A stretch of DNA of 64,000 bases from Bifidobacterium sp. ESL0690 (GTDB lineage Bacteria > Actinomycetota > Actinomycetes > Actinomycetales > Bifidobacteriaceae): assembly GCF_029392315.1 (NCBI RefSeq), contig NZ_CP113939.1, forward strand, positions 1,860,001 to 1,924,000. The letters are read 5' to 3'. Below, one piece after another: positions 8,901-17,443 of the stretch (position 1 is the stretch's first letter; every line of letters starts with the position of its first letter). Under the pieces are notes generated by a model. It made no database searches. It was not told the origin of the DNA and saw only the letters and a list, made by a program, of their open reading frames with translations. Made by a program: the position numbers and the translations under genes.

Positions 8901-10557
8901 CATAGAACGGCATGCACGTGCGTGCAGAGGCTTCATGATCATCCGCGCGGTCCGCCAAAACCTTGCCCAGCATCGTGTCCAATGCCAACAATTCGGTGGA
9001 ATCCCCTGCGAGATACCGCACTTTCCCGTCGTTGCTGCGTGCGTGAGGGGCGTCTTTGAGGAATCCCCATTCACGCTCTTCCTGGGGATTGACGATAGCG
9101 GCTATCTTCACCTCGTTATAGCTGTAGAACCCGCAGACCTGAGTCAAAAGCCCTCTGACGAAATCCCAAGTGAGCGGGCGCGACCCCACCAGGCCCAAAG
9201 TCTTTGTCGCCGCCAAATCGACGGCCACGGGAGCTTCCATCATCGTCGGCTTGTCGGCGAGCGCCTCCGCCTGATCGAGCAGGGCGTCATCATCCATGCT
9301 GAATCCGCGGTGCGGGGCCTCGATCTTGGCCTGCACGTGTTGCTGGCCCATCCCCACCCGCAACTGCAGGAAGTCATCATGTGTGGCATTGCGGTCCATC
9401 AGATGCGGCGAAAGGTCGTAGGCCCGTTGCAGCACCTGCGCCAGCGGAGGCCGGTTTTCATTCAAGATCGCGATTTGCCGGTCGCGCTCCTGCAACAGCT
9501 TGGCGGTTATCGAATTGAGATAATCGGTGTATTTGTTTTGACGACGACGTTCCTCCCGGCCTTCCACTTTCTTGGTATACCGCTTGCTGATCATCGGCCA
9601 GATTACGGTTCCACCGATCATGGCCACAGCCATTGCCAAGGAAGGCAACGCGGTCATGATATTGCCGCCGTGCGAGATATTGGACATCGCCGAAATGGCC
9701 ATGAACACCGAGCCGATGCCCATCAGGAACGAAGGCCCCAGCTGCATCAGCGCCGGCTGGTCCTTCTGCTTCGGCGATTGCGGCGGTTCGTCGACATGGA
9801 AGGTCTTGACATGCACGGTATGCATGAGTCTGGGAGCGGGATAGAAGGGTTCCGGCTCTTCCACATCATCATCCGGCTTGGGAGAGGAGGCCGCGATGTT
9901 CTCGTGCGAAACCTCGTGCCAATTGCGCGAAGTCCTGAGGAGCACGCCCTCAGGGGCATTGAGCGAGATAAAACGCAGACCGACGGTGAACACCAGATCC
10001 ATGATCTGCACCAAATCGCCGGGATTCAGGCTCATTGCCTGCCCTGCGGCCAATCTTTCGCCGTTGACGAAAGTACCGTTCACGCTCCCGTTGTCGACAA
10101 TGGAAAAGCCGTCATCCCTATAACGCAGTGTGGCGTGATGCTCCGAAACAAAAGAAATCGGATAGACGAGCGCATTGTCCGCCCCGCGCCCGATCGGCAT
10201 ATCGGCAGGCTGCGCAAATGCGACTTTATGAAATTTCTTGGCACCTGGTGATAACGGGTGGATGAAAAGCAATGCGACGGTATCATGGGCAATCTGCCGC
10301 AACGTAACCACACAGCCTTGTGGGTTACGCATTACATCGTAACGTTCAACGGCCTTGCCGTCATCGCCGAACAGGCGGCAACCGGAATCCGCAGTCAGCG
10401 TCATCCCGTTTTTATCGGTGCGCACAGTGGCGCTTGGAGTGTTCAAGCCCTGCCGGCTGAAGCCTATATGACAGACACCGAACGATCCGCTTTCGACGGC
10501 AAAGTTTTCAAGCTGCCGGGCATCGATCAATGTCACTACATACGCATTGCTGGGCAT
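5911..10557 (-). CDS. essC: Type VII secretion ATPase EssC (FHA + FtsK/SpoIIIE)
   Basis: A 1,548-residue membrane ATPase, the motor of type VII secretion. Residues ~1-110 look like a degenerate first FHA-type domain. Residues ~118-192 are a canonical FHA domain (GRG, SEHHA, NGSVNGTFVNG). Two membrane helices lie at ~273-293 and 300-322. The first FtsK/SpoIIIE domain has an intact Walker A GTTGSGKS at ~737-744 and a Walker B (LFVVADEFAEL). The second (~1083, GDVSTDPEG) and third (~1360, VASNDADQ) nucleotide sites have lost the P-loop lysine. The N-terminal FHA layout is that of firmicute EssC (T7SSb), not mycobacterial EccC. ATG at 10557 has GGGAGG six bases upstream. Confidence 0.93.
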   Translation of the reverse strand: MPSNAYVVTLIDARQLENFAVESGSFGVCHIGFSRQGLNTPSATVRTDKNGMTLTADSGCRLFGDDGKAVERYDVMRNPQGCVVTLRQIAHDTVALLFIHPLSPGAKKFHKVAFAQPADMPIGRGADNALVYPISFVSEHHATLRYRDDGFSIVDNGSVNGTFVNGERLAAGQAMSLNPGDLVQIMDLVFTVGLRFISLNAPEGVLLRTSRNWHEVSHENIAASSPKPDDDVEEPEPFYPAPRLMHTVHVKTFHVDEPPQSPKQKDQPALMQLGPSFLMGIGSVFMAISAMSNISHGGNIMTALPSLAMAVAMIGGTVIWPMISKRYTKKVEGREERRRQNKYTDYLNSITAKLLQERDRQIAILNENRPPLAQVLQRAYDLSPHLMDRNATHDDFLQLRVGMGQQHVQAKIEAPHRGFSMDDDALLDQAEALADKPTMMEAPVAVDLAATKTLGLVGSRPLTWDFVRGLLTQVCGFYSYNEVKIAAIVNPQEEREWGFLKDAPHARSNDGKVRYLAGDSTELLALDTMLGKVLADRADDHEASARTCMPFYVVLCANKDLTSGSSSVAKLSQVGKNKGFCVIFLADELKDLPRECSQVIELAKPDDAQLARGDYALGTPGVLAGVSRMFDRSDVGGTERDFRPDILLSESRAQAFVLALSRAHLGASQAEGSMPESLGFMEMFKAGSVLQLNVADRWKKHDSSRSLAAPVGVGAKGELVDLDLHEDAHGPHGLIAGTTGSGKSEFIITWILSMCVNFSPDEAAFVLIDYKGGGLAGAFDNDRYRLPHLAGTITNLDGAAVTRSMVSIQSELKRRQALFNKACDITGEATMDIGKYISYWRQGVLKEPCPHLFVVADEFAELKQQEPAFMDELVSAARIGRSLGLHLVLATQKPTGVVSDQIASNARFRVSLKVADAGDSREMIRRPDAAELDRPGEFYLLVGYDELFVGGQAAYAGGSYVEREVYEPKRDVSVELVGLAGEPLARLRPASGGTSGSKVSELNAVLAQVCEVAGASGLSAHALWLDPLPSRVVIDGLREKYTNDWPGDSDLVLVGGELDDPEQQRQALMTLDLGHDGNLCVYGDVSTDPEGWLAAMLTELAGRMDPAHLRFYVLDFGAGVFSAFAHDPHCGGVVLSGDVERVESLFRLLEREIERRRDLFAPYGGSIGGYNDHVDAGAVEPELLVLLVGVPAFYEAFPDMEDRLNSMTRDCVRYGVRFIVTAATANGLRMRLRANMGASVVTAFNDENDYGTVLGSGARKMVPPHALRRGLVASGKKVYEFQGASLCDDPSGEGDVIRSFADWDAGQWHGQSAPAIPVLPKVVTPTMFAGLSLGRSCVPAGISVEGIEPVCFDAQRTPVMLVASNDADQIGSYFRGLARALSDAGVRTVTLDIDGIVPEGCGDVRSKDTGVLDALHAVEQGGFDLVLVPSVMTLVSGLSPDTGALFTRLVSSDEIRRHTGFVVGTEAWRAKGVYEAWFTAMTAYKDGLWLGAGFNAGQTLVNTYGVPLSALKGVGAKDAVFASRGSVMKVRPLQYEGNKDESEKEEKQ

Positions 10558-10705
10558 AGCTACCTCCCGAAAAACCATGACAAGATTGGCTTGGTCGCCC
10601 TGTTCCGCCACTACCGACGGCGGATATGAACCAATAGAACACCGCGTAATCTGGTGAGGAAACAGCTACCCGCAGCCGTTCCCTCACCAGATACGGCAAA
10701 CCATG

Positions 10706-10999
10706 TCAGCCGCGGAACTGAGAAGCGATATTCTGATCCGTCTCTTCCAGGGACTGCGCGGTGTTTCGCAGGCTGGTGGCGATATCGTTGATCAGTTGCT
10801 GAGCCTGGGTAAAGCTAGGACGAAGCTCGGCGAAACGCGAAGCATAGGCCTGGCTCGAAGCGCCTTCCCATTCTTCCTGGAGTTCATTGAGCAGAGTGTC
10901 CATTCTGCTGATCACATCGCCGACAGCACTGGCCTGCTGGTCATACTCACCTGCACGGCTACGCATCTGATCCGGCGTAATTCGAATCTGTCCTGCCAT
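10706..10999 (-). CDS. WXG100 family secreted protein (EsxA-like)
   Basis: A 97-residue helical hairpin with the family motif W44-E-G46 in its turn (EEWEGASSQAY) and an N-terminal helix starting RITPDQM. WXG100 proteins are secreted as dimers through EssC and are core T7SS components. No C-terminal YxxxD signal is obvious; the tail ends SLEETDQNIASQFRG. It lies 148 bases upstream of essC on the same strand. The start at 10999 was preferred over an ATG six bases upstream because AAGGAAAGGAA then has proper spacing. About 220 bases without a gene precede it, so it may have its own promoter, as is common for esxA. Confidence 0.92.
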   Translation of the reverse strand: MAGQIRITPDQMRSRAGEYDQQASAVGDVISRMDTLLNELQEEWEGASSQAYASRFAELRPSFTQAQQLINDIATSLRNTAQSLEETDQNIASQFRG

Positions 11000-11223
11000 T
11001 TTCATTTCCTTTCCTTGTCTCCTCCGGTTAGCCCGGAGAAGCTTGCGCCGGATTTCGACGCAAAATCTTTAATTGTTATTCCTCGCCGGCCGCTGCCTAT
11101 CGCCTGTCGTCAAGCCCACCGCACCCACCGGCAATCGCAATGGCTAAGTAGTGGTCTAGCGGTGTATCAATTCCAAAGCGGAAGCACTGCCACAGCGGCA
11201 GCCGGCGAAGAACCCCTCACGGT
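11000..11223. other. Intergenic segment upstream of the WXG100 gene
   Basis: This 224-base gap separates the giant Ig-like gene from the WXG100 gene; both are on the minus strand. It holds the WXG100 ribosome binding site and short GC-rich inverted pieces (TTAGCCCGGAGAAGC region), but no ORF I believe and no clear uridine-tract terminator. A separate promoter for the WXG100/essC unit is likely here; I cannot place its boxes with confidence. Confidence 0.3.
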
Positions 11224-14200
11224 CTATTTCGACTTGGAGTGCCTGAAGACGTTCCTCCTATAGGCGACGGACTTGCTGCGACGCACCGCAGCGACCGCGC
11301 CGATAGCCACCAGTGCCACCACGATGATGCCTCCGAAGATCAGCGGCAGCAGCAGCCCGCGCGCCATCATGTAGGCCCACCAACTCGTAGCCACCACAAT
11401 GCCGGAATACTCGGTCTTGGTGCGGTTGCCCGCCATATCGGTGGAGATGACCTCCACGGAGTGCTCGTGCTGGTCGGCCTCGAGGCGGTAGCTCATCGGA
11501 GAGAGCGTCCGCTTGCCTTCCCAATGCCCCACGGTTCGCCCGTCGACCTTGAGTTCGGCCGACTTGAGCGCCACGTCATCCTTGGCATCGACCACAAGGG
11601 CGCGAGAAGGCGCATAAACCACGGAGTTGTTTTTGAGCTCGTCCACCGAAGCGCTGGGCATGTCCTGGTCCACGGCGAAGTTGATCTGGGCATCGCCGTT
11701 GCGAGCCTCGTTCTTCTTGTTCATCGTGTTCTGCGAGAGGTTGCCCGCAGCGTCGACGGAAGTCAGACGAAGCCGGTAATAGCCGTCGGCGTTGAATAGG
11801 CTCGCGGGAAAATCGTAGGTGTCTTCCTGCCAGCCGCTGGTTCTGTCGCTGACCAGGTGGTAGTCCTTCGCCGACGAAATCGATTTGACGGATTGGTTGT
11901 GCACCAGTTCCGTATGCGATTTGTCGAAGTTGAGGCCGCTGACGTTGATCTCGGTGACGTGGACTTCCTGCGGAACCTTGATGTAACGCCCCAAGATGTT
12001 CTGTGTGGCCCCGTCGAGGATGTAGTTGGAGCCGAAGCGGTTCAAGCTGAACACCACTTTCTGCTCGCTCTCGTTGCCGGCCTTGTCCTTCACCTTCGCG
12101 TCGAGCGTGTAGACGTCGTCGTTGTCGACGGTGTGCTCCACGTCCGGCAGGGCCACGGACTTCGAAGTGCTGCTGTCCTGTTCCTTGCTTTGCAAGTAGA
12201 CGTCGTTGGCGTTCGACTTGCCGCGCTTGGCGTTCTGGTCTTTCTTGCTCGGGTCGGGGTTTCTGGTGCGCGTCAGCTTGTAGTCGGCGAACATCGGATC
12301 GAAATTGGTGTCGCTGAAATCGATCTGCGGAGTCACCTTGCCCGCGTAGGCGGTTTTGTCGGTGACCTGGCTGATCGCCAGTTTCGGCTTGGTCATATCG
12401 ATGATGAATTCGGGTTCTTCGACAGCCTCGGCGGTGTTGCCCGCCAAGTCGGTGGCCGTCACCTTGATCGAGTAGTGCAGCTCGCCGGTGAAGGCAACCG
12501 AGGTGGTGCGCTCGTAGTCCTTGCTGGGTGCCGACCAAGGCGCCGCAGCCGGCGGAGTCACAGCCGTGCCGTTGGCGTCCTTCGCGCTCACGGTCACCGC
12601 GGTGTCGGCAGGGCTGAAGTTGCGTTCCGTCTGCTTGATGCTTGCGGTGCGCGTGGCCTTGTAGTAATTGCCGTTCTCGGAGGAGTTGTTGTCGAATTTC
12701 ATCTCGAGTATCGGCTTTTGCGTGTCGATGGTGAATTCCGAATGGTACGGAGCTGCGACATGACCTGCCGGGTCGGTCAGCGAGACGTCGAAGGTCCAGT
12801 CGGCGTCATGGTCGCAGGGCACCTGCGCCACCCACGTCGAACCGTCCTTGCTCGGGTTGTCGAATTTGTCGGCGTCAACCGTCGACTTCGAGCCATCGGC
12901 CCGGGTGACGACGATATCGCGGTATTTGTCGTTGCCCTTGATGAAGTCGAAGTTCGATTCGTTGATGGTCACCGTGGCCGTGCGCTTGGCTTTGTAATAC
13001 TTTCCATTACGCACGTCGTTGTTGTCATAGACCACACCGATTGTCGGCGCCTTGGTATCGATGGCGATACCCGTGGTGCCCTTGGGCAGGTTGGAAAGCA
13101 GCTTGGGCTTGTCTTTTTCGGGGACATAGCCGGAAGGCATCACCGTGTCTCCCAAGTCCAGCGAGCTGACGTTGCCGGCCCTGTCGCTGATACGCAGCGT
13201 TGAACCTTTGAGCGTCAACCGCTCGGAATCGTCACCGAAATTCACCGATACCTCTGTGGTATGGTTGCCGGCATCTCGACTATCGACCTTGCTGGGAGGA
13301 TTGTTGGTTCCGTGCTCGGAAAAGACTCCATGGAATGTGGGGCCGGCATCCTGGCACTGGTCGTCATTGACATTGCAGACGCCCGAAACGTCATCGGAAG
13401 TGGATATGTCGACGGTTTCCGGCTCAGGCGCAAATACCCAGTTCCATTGCGAAGGATTAACCAACGCGAAATTCACCTTGGTGATCTTCGGAGGCGTGTA
13501 GTCCACACCGAATTTAAGGGTTGGACTCTGAATTGGCACTCCTCCAATGGTTCGGTATGTCAGATCGAAGACGTATCGGCCTTCCACGGTTTTGCCCGCG
13601 CCATCTCCGCTGCCGTTGGTCGGCAATTGCACATTCATAATCCAGTTATTGCCTTGGCCAGCCGCGAATTCACCCAAAGAGACTTCACCCGGATTGCCTA
13701 GCTGAGGAGCAAGCATGCTTCTGTTGGTCGCCAATCTGGAAGCGACCGGGAACCATTTGTCATTGACTGTGACTTTGAGCGCTGCGGAATTTCTGTGCCA
13801 GGTATTAGCTTCTGTACAACCTTCCTGCTTGCCTTTCACCACGTCGCAGACTTGAAGAGTCACCTTCTTGTCGGTCTCATTTTGCCCGTCTATTACGATT
13901 ATCTCGTTGCCACCATCAGTGAGCTGACTGAGCTTTTTCTCGCTCACATTGCCGGCGTTATCGGCGGCATGCACAACGACGTCGGAAAGCAGGTATGCAC
14001 CATCCTCATTAAATTTCAACGCATTTTCATCGTTCAGCCAGCCGCTGCTAGTGTCAAACTTGTCTTCGGTCAGATCAATATGCGTCAAGTGACATCCATT
14101 ATCCGCCACGCAAGCCGGTTCCGGGCTGTTTCCTTCCCGCTTCGCCGCATCGAGGACTTCCGCATATGTATCATACTTCCGATACTCAATCCAAGACTCT

Positions 14201-16182
14201 TTGCTCTTGTCGGAGTCGGATTTATGGGTGAGCTTGACTTGGGACGTCCATTTCTCGTTCATAACAGATATGTTGTCCGAGGAAATATCCTTTGGCAATA
14301 TATCCTGCATCCTTATGCTGTATGCCATCGGCTTTTGCACAATAGTCGCCAGAACCGGTATCGACTTGTTACCGGATAGCTTCTGACTGAACGAATTATC
14401 GTCGGTAGCGGCAGGAGAAGAATCCAGTTTCGTACCCGTCACTTTTGGACCCGTGCCATCTACAAGAATATTCGCTTCAGGAATAGGCCAACGCTCACGT
14501 GAAGCATTTTCATCATCGGTGTTTTGCCCTTGTAAATTAGCAGATTTCCTATAGGAAAGGGTGAATTGCACTTTTGTGTACCCACCTTCGTGGAGAAGCA
14601 TCATGGAATATTCTTTTTCAATTCCAGTTAGATTTTTGCAAATCCTATCATTTCCGGAAACTGGGCAAATATCAATCGGATCTGATGTGATTGTTTTCTG
14701 AGGGACAGAAGTAGTATCGGTATACGTATAAGTAAGTCTCGGATCGAAATTCCTTATTTGATAAATCAGTGTTTGAAAGCCCGGCTTGAACTGTGCAGTC
14801 AGCAAGACAGAATGCGCTGTTCCTGTCTTTTGCGTGCAAACGCCTTGGTTATCATCATATATTGAGCAAGGAGCTGTTTCGGGATTGTCAGGAATATTAT
14901 TCGAGTCATCCAAAGGTGTGATTACTTCGGAAATATTATTAGGCAAATCATTACTATTCGGCGTATTGTATATGTTCCATTTTTTTATGCCATTTTGCTT
15001 AAATGCAGGCATATCGGCGAGAGAAGAGGGAGTCGATTCATTGCCCGCCCTATCAGATACTGAAAAAACAAGCTTGCTCAGATCCACAGAAATACTTTGA
15101 CCGTACTGATTACTTTGTATATATTTGAGTTGCACCAATGTGTCCAGATTTATTGTGAACTGGACACATTGAGAATTAGGTTTGATAGCACAAGTTTCAG
15201 TATGAATATCCGTTAAACTGCCCTTATAAGATGGATATTGTATGTTTATCTTCTGTCCGGCAAGACCCGAAGCCGGGGCAAAGGTATCCGGCTGACCCGA
15301 AGTTGATTGTATTTTTTGCTGCGAATCTGAAGCCCTGACCTGAATCGTGATTCCGATGCCACTGGAATCTTTTGATGAGCCTTGTAAGGGCACTATCCCT
15401 TCTGGGTTAAGATCATCAGCATAATGTATTTCATCAGGAGAAACAGTAAAGTCAGGAGCTTGAGTATCTGCATAAATCGGAAGTTTTACGAATTGTCCTT
15501 TTACAAATGTCACCGGACTCCCTGTTCCAGGAATTTCAGTAAAGTCTGAACCAATTTTCACATAAACATACATCGGTTTATCCGAAGGAGTTGGCTTGAC
15601 AGTCACGGTGTTTAAGTTCGGGTTGCCAGGGAAGGAAATTGCTCCCTCTACAGGAGAAACCTTAGAGACTTGGTATCCTTGGGCAGCAAAAGCAGAATCC
15701 ACAGTTACTGTTATTTTAGGATACTTTTTATTCGCCCAAATACGTAATGGGGCGTTTTGTGGATCCTGGCTATTTGCGTCACTACTCCACCAGTTCCCCG
15801 AGCAATACGCATCCGGAGATGTTTCTAAATTGCCATAAGTAATCTTGATATGAGAGGCCAGAATATTTTGTGGGGTTCTTGCATAAGGAGCCACGGCAAT
15901 CTCACTATCGGGAATATTGGAAGGCTGTGGCGTAGCAGGAGGAGCACTGGGACCCGATGGCGTAGAAGGTTGAGGCTGCGAGCCTGTTGACGGATTGGTC
16001 TGTGAGCCTGACGATGGATTAGTTTGTGAACCTGACGATAGATTAGTTTGTGAGGAATTAGGCTGAGAACTCGGAGAATTCCCGGCAGCTGACGCTGCAA
16101 CGGCAGCACCGCATCCGAACACGGCACACAACGCAACCGCACAAACCGCTGTACGGATACCATGAAAATGCTTGTTTCTCAT
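11224..16182 (-). CDS. Giant cell-surface protein with repeated Ig-like domains
   Basis: A 1,652-residue exported protein. It has a signal peptide (basic start, Ala/Val core, cleavage near AASAA, ~residue 33) and then a Ser/Asn/Gln/Pro-rich linker with SSGSQTNP repeats to ~residue 85. The ectodomain contains many D-x-AGN motifs typical of bacterial Ig-like folds. Three related units of about 110 residues start near 1041, 1152 and 1262 and share YYKA[KT]RTA. A single membrane helix at ~1603-1631 and a basic tail anchor it; no LPXTG motif is present. The N-terminal half is clearly more AT-rich than the C-terminal half. It lies in the T7SS locus, so an adhesin or a secretion-linked envelope protein are both possible. 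Confidence 0.85.
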   Translation of the reverse strand: MRNKHFHGIRTAVCAVALCAVFGCGAAVAASAAGNSPSSQPNSSQTNLSSGSQTNPSSGSQTNPSTGSQPQPSTPSGPSAPPATPQPSNIPDSEIAVAPYARTPQNILASHIKITYGNLETSPDAYCSGNWWSSDANSQDPQNAPLRIWANKKYPKITVTVDSAFAAQGYQVSKVSPVEGAISFPGNPNLNTVTVKPTPSDKPMYVYVKIGSDFTEIPGTGSPVTFVKGQFVKLPIYADTQAPDFTVSPDEIHYADDLNPEGIVPLQGSSKDSSGIGITIQVRASDSQQKIQSTSGQPDTFAPASGLAGQKINIQYPSYKGSLTDIHTETCAIKPNSQCVQFTINLDTLVQLKYIQSNQYGQSISVDLSKLVFSVSDRAGNESTPSSLADMPAFKQNGIKKWNIYNTPNSNDLPNNISEVITPLDDSNNIPDNPETAPCSIYDDNQGVCTQKTGTAHSVLLTAQFKPGFQTLIYQIRNFDPRLTYTYTDTTSVPQKTITSDPIDICPVSGNDRICKNLTGIEKEYSMMLLHEGGYTKVQFTLSYRKSANLQGQNTDDENASRERWPIPEANILVDGTGPKVTGTKLDSSPAATDDNSFSQKLSGNKSIPVLATIVQKPMAYSIRMQDILPKDISSDNISVMNEKWTSQVKLTHKSDSDKSKESWIEYRKYDTYAEVLDAAKREGNSPEPACVADNGCHLTHIDLTEDKFDTSSGWLNDENALKFNEDGAYLLSDVVVHAADNAGNVSEKKLSQLTDGGNEIIVIDGQNETDKKVTLQVCDVVKGKQEGCTEANTWHRNSAALKVTVNDKWFPVASRLATNRSMLAPQLGNPGEVSLGEFAAGQGNNWIMNVQLPTNGSGDGAGKTVEGRYVFDLTYRTIGGVPIQSPTLKFGVDYTPPKITKVNFALVNPSQWNWVFAPEPETVDISTSDDVSGVCNVNDDQCQDAGPTFHGVFSEHGTNNPPSKVDSRDAGNHTTEVSVNFGDDSERLTLKGSTLRISDRAGNVSSLDLGDTVMPSGYVPEKDKPKLLSNLPKGTTGIAIDTKAPTIGVVYDNNDVRNGKYYKAKRTATVTINESNFDFIKGNDKYRDIVVTRADGSKSTVDADKFDNPSKDGSTWVAQVPCDHDADWTFDVSLTDPAGHVAAPYHSEFTIDTQKPILEMKFDNNSSENGNYYKATRTASIKQTERNFSPADTAVTVSAKDANGTAVTPPAAAPWSAPSKDYERTTSVAFTGELHYSIKVTATDLAGNTAEAVEEPEFIIDMTKPKLAISQVTDKTAYAGKVTPQIDFSDTNFDPMFADYKLTRTRNPDPSKKDQNAKRGKSNANDVYLQSKEQDSSTSKSVALPDVEHTVDNDDVYTLDAKVKDKAGNESEQKVVFSLNRFGSNYILDGATQNILGRYIKVPQEVHVTEINVSGLNFDKSHTELVHNQSVKSISSAKDYHLVSDRTSGWQEDTYDFPASLFNADGYYRLRLTSVDAAGNLSQNTMNKKNEARNGDAQINFAVDQDMPSASVDELKNNSVVYAPSRALVVDAKDDVALKSAELKVDGRTVGHWEGKRTLSPMSYRLEADQHEHSVEVISTDMAGNRTKTEYSGIVVATSWWAYMMARGLLLPLIFGGIIVVALVAIGAVAAVRRSKSVAYRRNVFRHSKSK

Positions 16183-16261
16183 CCTAATTCCTCATATCAT
16201 TCATCTATAAAACTGAAAATGCCTCAAACCACAGAAACCTATCCGCTAAAGGGATTAGCGT

Positions 16262-17314
16262 TCAGGCATGGCGACGTGCCATGAATAGGCCCGCGCCAAG
16301 CAGCAGCGTCAACGCCGCCACACCCGCGACACCAATCACCGGCGTGCCCGTCTCAGGCAGAGCCCCGGAAGCCTTCGCCGTCGCAGCCTGCTGCTGCTTC
16401 TTCTGCGGATTCACAGGAGCAGGACCGGGACCCGGCTGCTGCACAGATGAGGGATCCTGTGGAACGGCAGGGCCTGAAGTGGAATACATCGTAAAACTGG
16501 TATAATCATAGTTATAAATATTGGGTGCTTGGTTAGGGAAATGATAATCAGCAACAAAACTTATCGAATCTCCCTCATTCAGGCCGGTCCAACTGACCAC
16601 ACCCGTCACAGGATCGAAGACCCCGGAACTCGGGGTGATGGTCGTCGGCCGAATATATTCCCCATCCAAGCCCCTCGGAGTTTGCAGCCATGTCGCAGCC
16701 GGCTGAGGATCCGTAGCCGGCGTTTGATCAACGACATTCTCATCCTGCAAATTAGGCAAGGCCAGAAGCGGCTTCATCGGCCGAAGATCAGCGATATGGT
16801 TCCCATCAAGCATCAGAGTCGTCAACTTCGTCAACCCGGAAATGGCAGAAATGTCGACAATCTCATCGCGCTCAAGAACGAGATCCGTGAGATTCGTCAA
16901 CCCCCTTAACGAGGAAATGTCCGAAACAGACGAATACGCCACGTTCAGATGAGTCAACTTGATCAAGCCCGCCAACGGAGAAAGATCGCTCAACGTAGTA
17001 TTGGAGGTCTTCAGATATTCCAGATTAGTGAGATATTGGACCCCTTGCAACGAAACATAATGGTTTCGCAATGAAACGACACTGTCAGCGATATGCTGGG
17101 TAAACACGTCGCCGACCGCGACACCACCTTTAGTCGCCACATCAGCGGCCAAAGTCGTGTCCGGGAAGCACTGGGCGATGGTGCTCGTGCCCACCGAACA
17201 ACTCCCCCTCGTCTCCACGGCATTCGCCGAACCCGGCACCAACATCGCCACAGCGGCAACACCCGCGACGCAAGCCGCCAACGACCCACGCACGCCTTTC
17301 TTAGTAAACCTCAT
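16262..17314 (-). CDS. Leucine-rich-repeat surface protein, LPETG-anchored, copy 1
   Basis: A 350-residue cell-wall protein. It has a signal peptide ending near SANA (residue ~32), then a conserved ~55-residue cap containing two Cys, then about five internalin-like 22-residue leucine-rich repeats (DLSPLAGLIKLTHLNV, DISSLRGLTNLTDLVL, DISAISGLTKLTTLML). A beta-rich module and a Pro/Gln linker follow. The sorting signal is LPETG, a hydrophobic helix and a basic end. Sortase would anchor it to peptidoglycan. It is the downstream copy of a tandem duplication with the gene at 17444-18571; ends are nearly identical while the repeats differ. The ATG has GAAAGG upstream. Confidence 0.9.
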   Translation of the reverse strand: MRFTKKGVRGSLAACVAGVAAVAMLVPGSANAVETRGSCSVGTSTIAQCFPDTTLAADVATKGGVAVGDVFTQHIADSVVSLRNHYVSLQGVQYLTNLEYLKTSNTTLSDLSPLAGLIKLTHLNVAYSSVSDISSLRGLTNLTDLVLERDEIVDISAISGLTKLTTLMLDGNHIADLRPMKPLLALPNLQDENVVDQTPATDPQPAATWLQTPRGLDGEYIRPTTITPSSGVFDPVTGVVSWTGLNEGDSISFVADYHFPNQAPNIYNYDYTSFTMYSTSGPAVPQDPSSVQQPGPGPAPVNPQKKQQQAATAKASGALPETGTPVIGVAGVAALTLLLGAGLFMARRHA

Positions 17315-17443
17315 CTTCTTTTCCTTTCAATCAACCAGCCAAGCCCCAAACCACTCAGACCCAACCGAAACCAACAAAACACAAAACAAAAAACATCTTT
17401 TTTAACAGATAACCCACCATCGGATTGTCAATGGGATTAGCGT

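Noticed and set aside
5914-10251. Plus-strand frames of 511 and 506 codons opposite essC
   Set aside because: The antisense frames give His/Arg-rich proteins without domains, while the minus strand encodes complete FHA and FtsK domains.
11857-13203. Plus-strand 448-codon frame opposite the Ig-like gene
   Set aside because: It is a shadow of a coding strand with regular codon use; no motif and no start signal.
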